From Megalobrama amblycephala (Eukaryota; Chordata; Actinopteri; Cypriniformes; Xenocyprididae), in NCBI RefSeq assembly GCF_018812025.1, contig NC_063044.1:44545330-44609329 (forward strand): 64,000 nucleotides of DNA. Direction: 5' to 3'. A program made the position numbers and the translations under genes. The first letter of the stretch is position 1. Each line of letters opens with the position of its first letter. Shown here piece by piece: positions 58,301-64,000 of the stretch. The notes under the pieces were generated by a model. It was given only the letters and a program-made list of their open reading frames with translations. It was not told the origin of the DNA and did no database searches.

Positions 58301-61300
58301 CATATAAAAGAAACAACTGTGCATTTTTTAAAGTGCATAGACAAAGGATAGGGAATGATTCAGACAGTGTAAATATGCTTTCCACTGATGCAAATGAAGT
58401 CCGTTTTCACGTTGGTGTCATGTGAATTGCCACAGCGTGAGAACAGTCTGCTCCGGTCCAGAGACATGAAAGCACAAAGCGGATCATATGCGCGAGTCGG
58501 CGCAGACCATGGTCGTCAAGATTACGCAGTGTGAACGTGGGCAGCCACACCATTGTTTTCAAAAGTCTCAGTTTTGGTCTGTTTACACTGAAATGCAACC
58601 CCGCCGTTTTCAAACTAAAATGGGCTCCGGAGTAGTGTAAACGACAGGTGTAACCGTAGCAAATGTTATGCGTTTTAAAACAAAAACGCACTAGTGTACA
58701 CAGGGCCTGAGTCTAATCAAAGTCCCTTTAAGACAAGTCATTTCACTCAGCGACCATCTTTGAAACGCCTCTCGGGCATGCAAGTGCAGCTTCTATCTCT
58801 TTGAATGGGGAAACATCAAATTCTCCAAAGCTGTTTGCCAAGCTTTCGATTAAATTTCATATTTGAAATCACCAGTAAAATCTGACAACAACTGTCTTTT
58901 TTGTTTCTAAACGCTCGAATCATGACAAAAAACTGTGTTTTTCAGGCTGGACAAAAGCTCATGCGCATGCGCAGTCCTAAATGTGCGTCTCTTATGTCTC
59001 ATTTCGGAGGCGCGCGTCTGACTGTTTCTAAAGGAACCGGAGCTTCTAACGGCCGCTGCAGTGACGCGATGACTTTACCAATAGGTTGTTTGCACATGAC
59101 ATCACAGCAGCAGCGCGAATGAGTCTGGAGGGCAGGGAGTGATGTTTCTATATGGGAATCCTATCAAAAACTCAAAATTTGCATGTTTTGCGTCGTTTAT
59201 GGTTGCTCAAATCGATAAAATCGAGAACCCAGAAGGTATTTATATCGTTTACATAACTTATACCGTTTTTTATAACTTATTTCGTTTTTTAATTTTAAAA
59301 GTTGTCGCCTTAACCAAATACAAAACTAAGCAAAGTATGTGATTATTTTGAGTGAAAGGCAGTGGGTTTATTTAATGACATTATTACATTTGCTAGTCGT
59401 CTTCCCTCACCTTCTCAACCAAGGCGAAAATTACCGTCCTTTTTTTCCACGAACGATATCGTGAGTTCCTATTACAATTCCCGACTCAGCATAAATGACC
59501 TACAATGGCGATATTTTTCACAATCACGACAGAAAATCAAAATACTGCTCTAACTTCACTAGTAGAAAGGCACAGCGATATAAACAAACCCAGACTAGAA
59601 CTGAACACGGCGTGAGGGCAGCTTCACATCCTCTATAGACCTTATTTACCAGAGAAACAAGCGCGCCGCCATCTTTATGAAATTGTCTTTTAACTTCCGT
59701 TTTGCGGTAGCTCTGTACATTTCTATGGCATCGCTGTCAAAGAATAATTAGATGGTTAAGTGGATTTACATGTTGTAGAGTTAATGAAAGTTATCATGAG
59801 CATTGTTATGTTTAAAGCAGATGTCTTAACAAATGTCAGTAGATCGGGAAGATTTTAAAACGAGCAGTTCATTCATAAACGTAATATCGCTGTGGAAATA
59901 CAAACCGGAAGTCAAAAGACAACGAGCGCAACGCTGAAAAGGGGCGGGGCTACATAAGGTCTATATCTGTCTCCTCGATGGCAGGAAAGTCTTTTAATTC
60001 AGCGGACAAGTCGCTCCTCTTCATAGCATAAGAAAGGACTTTTCTCCATCTCTTCCATTCAAATTTTCACTGCTTGCCCTCCACCGGAATTTCGCGCGTC
60101 ACCAGAACCACGTGATCGCAAACAACCTATTGGCGATTGGCTCTTATTTAGAAGGCGGGACTTATTCCGCCATATTGCACGTTGCACTTTCTCACATTCA
60201 AAACAATATGAGTGACGCGTCTTGTGTTATTCTATAGTCTTTGGTCTAATGGGCTTCAGTGTATTTAGATTTGAATTTTTGACAGCTGGAGTTTGAAAAG
60301 TCTGAACATTCCTTCAGTGTTACACCATGTGCACAACGGACTCGAGCGGGGCGAAGTGACGCGACAAATGACAACAGAACCCATTATAATCCGTGATATT
60401 GCCTCCACTGGATGCAGCGCGGTGCGGCGCGACGTGACAAATTCCTGACAGTAAACTGATTCCCCGTCTATTTCTGATGTAGTCCAAGTGCTTTCCAACG
60501 GTTGTCTTGTCGCGTTCAGTGTAGACAGCTTTTAGCTGTTGCGGCGAGGCGCGCAACACGATAAAAGTCGCGTCTGGTGTAGACACGGTGTAAGTCGGAT
60601 CAGTTAGAAAAGAAATAGCACACTAAAGCCCTATTCGCACAGGACTAGTATTATCTGGTCACCCTGTGTGATTTAGAAATTACTCCCTGCACCCCCCCCC
60701 CAACCCCCCCCCCCATCTGAATTTCATGTGGCGCATTCACATGGGATAAGCGAAGCCTGTGACATTACTCAAATTTACTGACAGCGTGTCTACACCAGAC
60801 ATGACTTTTATCGCGTCGCGCCGAGCCACGTGCAACAGCTAAAAGCTGTCTACACTGAACGTGACAAGACGACCGTTGGAAAGCACTTGGAATATGTCAG
60901 AAATAGAACGGGGAATCAGTTTACTGTCAGGAATTTGTCGAGCCGCGCCGCATCCAGTGTAGGCAATATCACTGATTATAATGGGTTCTGTTGTCTTTTG
61001 ACGCGGATCCACACCGGTGTAGACACACTGTGACTTATCTCCCAGATATGATGTCATTTACATTTCACCAGAATAAAATCGAATATCTCAAACTTTACTC
61101 TTTATTTATTTGAAACACATTAACCTTGAATTATGATGCGAACCCCCTCACTTGCTTGTGCACTATTTTGGATATAGGCTATTGCTTGGGAATGTCTTGT
61201 TGTTATAGGTCTAGCTGTATGATATATCATAAACAGAAGAATGCTCCTTATCGCATGCTGCTACATGTCATCCATCTCCATCTAAATATTATTTTTGTTT

Positions 61301-64000
61301 TCACTCTTCTGGTGGTTTTCAGCTTTCTCTTTCTGCAAATTGCATAGTTGTATGGTGTATAGCGATACCCAAAATACTATCAAAACTCTTATTACAAATG
61401 ACTAGACGTCCCTATAATACTAGTCCCATGCAAATAGGGCTTAAGTCAGAACAGTCTGTATAAGTCCTATAGTATAAGTCCTACTTATACTATGCCCTAA
61501 AAGTATAGAAGAAAAAGTACATACTTTTGAGTGTGTGACAGAAGAATAGGCAAGCTTTGGGACATACTACTTCATCATAATTGACCCTTCGCAAAGACCC
61601 GCCCCCCTTAGTTACTGTTGCTTTGTCTGACAAGCCATGACACTGTCACGCCACACGCAGTGAAAAATACATCGCGGAGCAAAGAGGACACTGACAACAT
61701 GTCGACAGACAAGACAAAGCAGGTTACTTATGATATTAAACAAAGTCCCAGCTTTAAAATTGTGTAATTTTTTAAAGAAATTCAAACAATAAAAACCATT
61801 TTGTGGCTCTTTAATGTGTCGTGACAGATTGCTGTAGTGCCTCAGATCAAGAGGCTCGTGAACCGATCACTAGTTCATTTATAGCATCAAATAAACATGA
61901 ATGAACATCAGAAGGAATGTTGTTTCAAATACAGAAAGACGTCAGTACACACCATTTTTCAAGTTCAAGTCCACCGAGGTTAATCTTCTAACTCCTGACT
62001 GCTTTGTCGGTCAAAATGGCGGATTTGGCATTATGATTGGTTAGATCGCTTGTCAATCAAACTCTAGACGAAGGGTCAATTGCGTCTTTAATGGATGTTC
62101 TGTCGCTTAGTTATGCAACCTGTAACCATTTAAACTGCCCTGTCAATCATCTTGTCACGGTTAAAGGCCCCCTGAAGTGTCTCGGAACATGCAGCATTAT
62201 TCAATGTTCACATAATTTCAACTAAAAACAGGAAGATAGCGTTTTGTTTATATCACAGCTTGGCCAGAGCCGTTAAACTCAGTAAAACCTCTGTTTCCTT
62301 TTGATCTCTAACCTTTTATCCTCCTAATCTCCTCTATATCACTTTAAAATACAGCATTCTGTGCAGAATTTAAATGGGTCCGATACCTTTCGTGGTCTGA
62401 GCCGACTCGCGCATATGATCCGCTCTGTGCTCTCGTGTCTCTGGACCGGAGCAGACTGCAGACTACATGTTATACTAACATGAAAACGGACTTCATTCGC
62501 ATCAGAAACTAGTAAATGTGTGAACAAATACCTCATTTCAGCCGCTGCTTCAGGGTCTGTTTATAGTGTAGGAGGGGCGGGACTTCACATTCTAGAGCGC
62601 ATTTGATTGGACAGAAGATTTGATGAGAAGCTGAAGTGTGATGCGATGTCATGAAAATCTGTGATCCATTTTAGCGGAAGTGAGAGACTGTAAGATTTGA
62701 ATGCTTATATCTCCTAAATGTGAATTTTGTCATTGTTTTGGAATACACCAACTTATTCATAACCTTAAGGCTAACATATTCATACTAAAAGCTAAAAAAC
62801 TTAAATTTTGATTTCAGGGGGACTTTAAAATCCTCCACAAACAATTAAATTAAATTTCCTACCGTTTCGGAGAAAAATGTAGTCGCACGTTGATCTGTCA
62901 GTCATGAGTCTTTCGTGCAGAGAACTCTCCTCATCTTTCCATAATGATCCATTAAAAGTTAATGACCAAATGCATTGTTATAAAAGTTCACAATGCTTTT
63001 GCAGATGAAATATAATGTGAATAACATTTAATAAATATCTTTTTGTCAGATTAGATACTGATTATTAATCACTCAATCCCCTTTATCTTAACCGCTCTGC
63101 TTAATCATTGGACTCGCACATCCGTCATGTTTGTAATCTTTGTAACACTTTTTATTTGTGTTTGTAGTTCTAATCGAATCCTCTTTTACAGCGCAATGTG
63201 TTATGGGCAATATTAGCCGCTAGAGTGTGCATGGATCTGAACTTCAGATTCTAACCGGAAAAAGTAGACCATCCGGGTATCTCTGGAATACTCATTTCAG
63301 CATACTACGATTTGGGACACATTCTAATTTCGAATACTATCTAGGATGGATAGTATGTGAATTAGGACGCAGCAACAGTCTAAAATTTGGCTCAGAAGAA
63401 GAAGAAGAAGAAGTTTATATAGTAGATCAACTTAAATGTATTAAAAGAAAGAAAATAGTTATTTTAAATTGTGATAATATTTAAGATACAGTATTACTGT
63501 TTTAATATATTATTGATCAAATACTTGCAGCCTTGGTGGGCATTAGAGACTTCTTTCATAAACATAAAAAATGAAACTTTTGAACATTAGTGTTGATAAA
63601 ATTTTACAAAGCTCCTCTTTTTGTTTCTTGCAGAGCTTGAAAGTTGAATGTAACCACGAGGACACTTATCTTCGGTGTAAACTGGGGGACCCCTTCAAAC
63701 GAAATCAGAGAGTAAGTCCTCATTGGCATCAGTGACTTGACATGAATAGGTTTGAAGTGTTAACCTGGGATTTACAAGCAGACATACTGCAGCAAACATA
63801 ATAGATGGGCATCAGATGAGACTTTAGGATTATTTAGTGTATACAAGATATAATAATAGTATGTGAATTTATTTAACAGTATTGAAGTAAAAAGCATTTC
63901 GAGGAGCAGATGTAATGAATGTAAAAAAAAAAAAAAGATGTCCTTACATTCTTGCGGGCGCTAATGTCTTTCACAGGTGGAGATTGAGATCACCTTTGAA
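39702..64000 (+). CDS. itga3: Integrin alpha-3, 5' part (17 exons, incomplete at right edge; frameshift in exon 4)
   Basis: This is the alpha subunit of the laminin-binding integrin alpha3beta1 at the basal cell surface. Coding exons: 39702-39895, 52053-52180, 52652-52749, 52862-53100, 53198-53290, 53507-53723, 53822-54015, 54235-54323, 55871-56007, 56215-56292, 56713-56780, 56935-57068, 57245-57394, 57521-57618, 57856-58024, 63634-63711 and 63977->64000. All junctions are GT-AG and phases join, except for one extra base in exon 4. About 729 residues are covered. Seen: signal peptide ending near CCQA; NLDVRF start of the mature chain; [17 protein letters not shown]; calcium-binding propeller loops [18 protein letters not shown] and [33 protein letters not shown]. 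These fit alpha-3 better than alpha-6 or alpha-7 (human alpha-3 has IIEDMWLGV, CYVRGNDL, NPFKRNQR). The rest of the leg, transmembrane and tail lie beyond 64000. Whether this is the a or b paralogue cannot be told. Confidence 0.93.
40167..40482. mobile_element. Family A TTAA MITE in itga3 intron 1
   Basis: TTAAAGAGATAGTTCACCCC to GGTGAACTATCCCTTTAA, 316 bp. Arms share CAACAGTTGATGGACCCC-type sequence in inverse orientation around a T-rich centre. Confidence 0.85.
40915..41713. mobile_element. Probable non-autonomous DNA element in itga3 intron 1
   Basis: Left ATAATGCCCCCTTTAC and right AAGCACCCCTTTAATG resemble the edges of a common fish element, but are not clean inverted repeats. The GC-rich interior (41090-41180, 41450-41520) has no gene. 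Boundaries are uncertain. Confidence 0.35.
41714..44163. other. itga3 intron 1, unique-looking DNA
   Basis: About 2.4 kb with no recognised repeat, exon or RNA gene. Open frames are short. If intron 1 holds enhancers, this and 42900-44000 are the least repeat-disturbed parts. Confidence 0.4.
44164..44568. mobile_element. Family C variant MITE with different inner arms
   Basis: Ends match family C (TTAAATGGTTAATTCACCCC and GGTGAACTAACCCCTTAA). The inner arms CATTGACAGCTACGCAACTA and GTAGTTGCGTAGCTGTCAAT are not those of the other copies. 405 bp, nearly complete palindrome. Confidence 0.75.
44569..46017. other. itga3 intron 1, mostly unassigned
   Basis: A fragment beginning GGCTGTGTCCGAAAACTTAG (45059) has a partly inverse counterpart near 45470 (GGGTTCGGATGTGCG), suggesting a decayed DNA element of about 450 bp. 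The remainder shows nothing recognisable. Confidence 0.35.
46018..46330 (+). mobile_element. tRNA-derived SINE
   Basis: Carries RNA polymerase III promoter boxes: box A TGGCCTAATGGTCAGAG at about 46027 and box B GGTTCGAATTG at about 46072. A tRNA-unrelated body follows (GGTGGGGGGAGTGAATGAAC, then CAGAGCACAAATTCTGAGTA), with an internal (GT)n tract at 46217-46239. This layout fits a widespread fish SINE family. The tRNA part is degenerate and not a functional tRNA. Confidence 0.75.
46370..46530. mobile_element. Family B repeat fragment
   Basis: Starts ACACTACTGATAAAAA and contains AAGGCTGAATTTATTTGATT and AATAGTAATATTGTGAAATA, corresponding to the family B repeat. Truncated. Confidence 0.55.
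46531..47542. other. itga3 intron 1, nothing recognised
   Basis: About 1 kb of unassigned intron. Short open frames at 46560-46781 and 46781-47011 lack domains. Confidence 0.45.
47543..47733. mobile_element. Family A MITE, internally shortened
   Basis: Left arm TAATAGTTCACCAAAAATG and CCTCATGTTGTTCCAAACCT, right end TTTTTCAGTGAACTATTCC. The centre carries TACCATTGACTTCCATTG. Only about 190 bp remain. Confidence 0.7.
48676..50226 (+). mobile_element. Tc1/mariner element with long terminal inverted repeats, in itga3 intron 1
   Basis: Left terminal repeat about 48676-48900 and right terminal repeat about 50080-50226 are inverted copies. GTGCTTGAATGTTTGTGAAC at 48681 matches the inverse at 50204-50223. 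TA dinucleotides flank both ends, as for Tc1 insertions. The 1.55 kb length is normal for a full-length fish Tc1 element. The transposase inside is inactive. It lies in the sense direction of itga3. Confidence 0.9.
49053..50061 (+). pseudogene. Tc1-like transposase, inactive
   Basis: The likely start ATG at 49053 gives [13 protein letters not shown]. Helix-turn-helix DNA-binding domains follow ([18 protein letters not shown], then PRSGRPTKI with the GRPR-like linker, and [15 protein letters not shown]). A stop occurs at 49458-49460. Later pieces lie in shifted frames: WTDETK (first catalytic Asp, about 49507), [11 protein letters not shown] (second Asp, about 49758) and [11 protein letters not shown] (about 49835). 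The third catalytic residue, normally Glu in PIENLW, reads Lys. Stops after ETKT and frameshifts confirm loss of function. Confidence 0.88.
50867..52052. other. itga3 intron 1, 3' part
   Basis: About 1.2 kb with a poly-T/A run near 51940 and no recognised element. The acceptor for exon 2 is TGTTTTAG ending at 52052. Confidence 0.5.
52265..52313. repeat. (TATC)n microsatellite in itga3 intron 2
   Basis: About twelve TATC units. Confidence 0.97.
52862..53100 (+). pseudogene. itga3: itga3 exon 4 with a one-base frameshift
   Basis: The exon reads [10 protein letters not shown] through FFGAP in the expected frame. At 53078-53080 a CCC occurs where the protein expects the next codons to read on as GCFNWEG (human GAYNWKG). 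As written, the frame becomes GAPWML and stops at TAA 53090-53092. Removing one C restores the conserved residues, the correct phase at the donor (53101) and the open frame of exon 5. The rest of the gene looks intact, so a sequencing or assembly error, or a heterozygous allele, is as likely as real inactivation. Confidence 0.8.
54324..54824. other. itga3 intron 8, 5' part
   Basis: No exon seen. A segment around 54600-54760 is CpG-containing and gene-free. It may belong to a dispersed repeat but no ends were identified. Confidence 0.4.
54825..55345. mobile_element. Family C TTAA MITE, internal part
   Basis: GATATTTTTGATAAAATCCG at the left and TCGCCCATCACTAGATATTG with GTCGTTATTTCG at the right. 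Both terminal arms are missing or decayed. Inner arms show AAGCTTCGAAGATTTATGAA and its inverse. Confidence 0.75.
55346..55700. mobile_element. Family B repeat in itga3 intron 8
   Basis: Contains CATCATTACTCCAGTCTTCA and CACATGATCCTTCGGAAATC as in the copies at 844-1680 and 11034. An internal short duplication of CTGTGATAC occurs near 55550. Confidence 0.75.
58215..58700. repeat. Intron 15 repeat, forward arm of a distant inverted pair
   Basis: The stretch 58385-58500 (CAAATGAAGTCCGTTTTCAC, CTGCTCCGGTCCAGAGAC, GGATCATATGCGCGAGTCGG) returns inverted at 62390-62510. Flanking text (GTCTACACTGGAAGCG, GTGTACACAGGGCC) resembles the edges of a fish DNA repeat. Confidence 0.6.
58705..60250. repeat. 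Probable DNA-element-derived sequence in itga3 intron 15
   Basis: Edges AAAGTCCCTTTAAGACAAGT (58720) and the inverse-like end near 60245 are imperfect. The interior has CpG-rich patches (58960-59070, 59650-59670, 60090-60190) and ACCAATAGGTTGTTTGC at 59077 with an inverse-like AACAACCTATTGGCG at 60121, a sign of a long palindromic arrangement. No gene was seen. Confidence 0.45.
60314..61033. repeat. Long inverted repeat pair in intron 15
   Basis: Arm 1 (60314-60596) and arm 2 (60783-61033) are imperfect inverse copies. AGTAAACTGATTCCCCGT at 60450 pairs with ACGGGGAATCAGTTTACT at 60908. GTGTAGACAGCTTTTAGCTG at 60519 pairs with CAGCTAAAAGCTGTCTACAC at 60836. The spacer holds two poly-C runs (60690-60713). 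CpG-rich. Confidence 0.8.
60627..61440. mobile_element. Element with GCCCTATT ends overlapping the inverted repeat
   Basis: Left end about 60627 (AAGCCCTATTCGCACAGGAC) and right end about 61440 (GTCCCATGCAAATAGGGCTT) form an imperfect inverted repeat. It starts in the spacer and encloses arm 2 of the pair at 60314-61033, so the two repeats are interlocked rather than simply nested. Confidence 0.55.
61441..62160. other. itga3 intron 15, partly repeat-like
   Basis: Holds AGTATAAGTCCTA repeats at 61455-61490 and a region ending near 62150. A related inverse-like piece (TACTATCTAGGATGGATAGT) is at 63337. No exon was seen. Confidence 0.35.
62161..62828. mobile_element. TTAA-flanked element with AAAGGCCCCCTGAA ends
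   Basis: Left TTAAAGGCCCCCTGAAGTG, right TTTCAGGGGGACTTTAA: an inverted repeat of about 16 bp bordered by TTAA, 668 bp. The interior carries the inverse partner of 58385-58500. Confidence 0.7.
62829..63404. other. itga3 intron 15, nothing firm
   Basis: Unassigned sequence. A short GAA-rich run lies at 63393-63412. The small open frame at 63227-63484 crosses repeat DNA and is not gene-like. Confidence 0.4.
63405..63600. mobile_element. Family B repeat fragment before itga3 exon 16
   Basis: Contains TGATCAAATACTTGCAGCCT, GGGCATTAGAGACTTCTTTC and ATGAAACTTTTGAACATTAG, matching the family B end. It ends only about 35 bp upstream of the exon 16 acceptor. Confidence 0.65.

Noticed and set aside
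60690..60713. Poly-C runs as possible G-quadruplex or functional site
   Set aside because: Simple homopolymer inside a repeat spacer; run length is unreliable in sequencing and no other support exists.

Overview
This window is nuclear DNA from a teleost fish, most likely a cyprinid (carp, goldfish or zebrafish relative). The genes are split by GT-AG introns and the proteins match vertebrate families closely. The intergenic and intronic DNA is packed with fish-type repeats: TTAA-flanked palindromic MITEs, hAT-like elements, Tc1/mariner copies, a tRNA-derived SINE, LINE tails, and (TA)n and (GATA)n satellites. Nothing here is bacterial or viral, and no CRISPR array or operon is present.

Three protein-coding genes can be read with confidence. 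(1) psmd11 (26S proteasome lid subunit Rpn6) is on the minus strand. All 12 coding exons are present between 7478 and 16835 and join in phase to 421 residues plus a stop. A 3'UTR exon probably ends at an AATAAA near 6643. (2) cdk5r1 (p35, activator of CDK5) is on the plus strand as a single 307-codon coding exon at 21824-22747, with a probable 5'UTR intron and a long 3'UTR. (3) itga3 (integrin alpha-3) is on the plus strand from 39702 and runs off the right end. I reconstruct 16 complete coding exons plus the start of the 17th, covering the signal peptide, the beta-propeller with its calcium motifs, and part of the leg. Its exon 4 carries a one-base frameshift that is either a sequence error or a real lesion. 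A possible fourth promoter and first exon, pointing left out of the window, is at 2933-3050.

Layout: 1-6600 is repeats, including a LINE ORF2 tail interrupted by a 1.7 kb palindromic element; 6620-16835 is psmd11 with MITE-rich introns; 16836-21823 is the divergent psmd11/cdk5r1 intergenic region with duplicated GATA arrays, a Tc1 remnant and tandem MITEs; 21824 to about 25600 is cdk5r1; 25900-39700 is an accessory region dominated by nested transposons; 39702-64000 is itga3, with a 12.2 kb intron 1 (containing a Tc1 copy and a SINE) and a 5.6 kb intron 15 full of inverted repeats.

The three genes are housekeeping, neuronal and adhesion genes with no common pathway. The strongest items for a second look are the itga3 frameshift, the four-layer transposon nest at 25.9-29.2 kb, the hairpin inserted in a palindrome inserted in a LINE at 3.1-5.9 kb, the possible GC-AG intron starting directly after the psmd11 stop codon, and the orphan NRF1-type promoter at 3 kb. 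I found no convincing new biological system. The novelty is in repeat architecture and gene-model details. All family assignments are from reading and memory; no database search was run.
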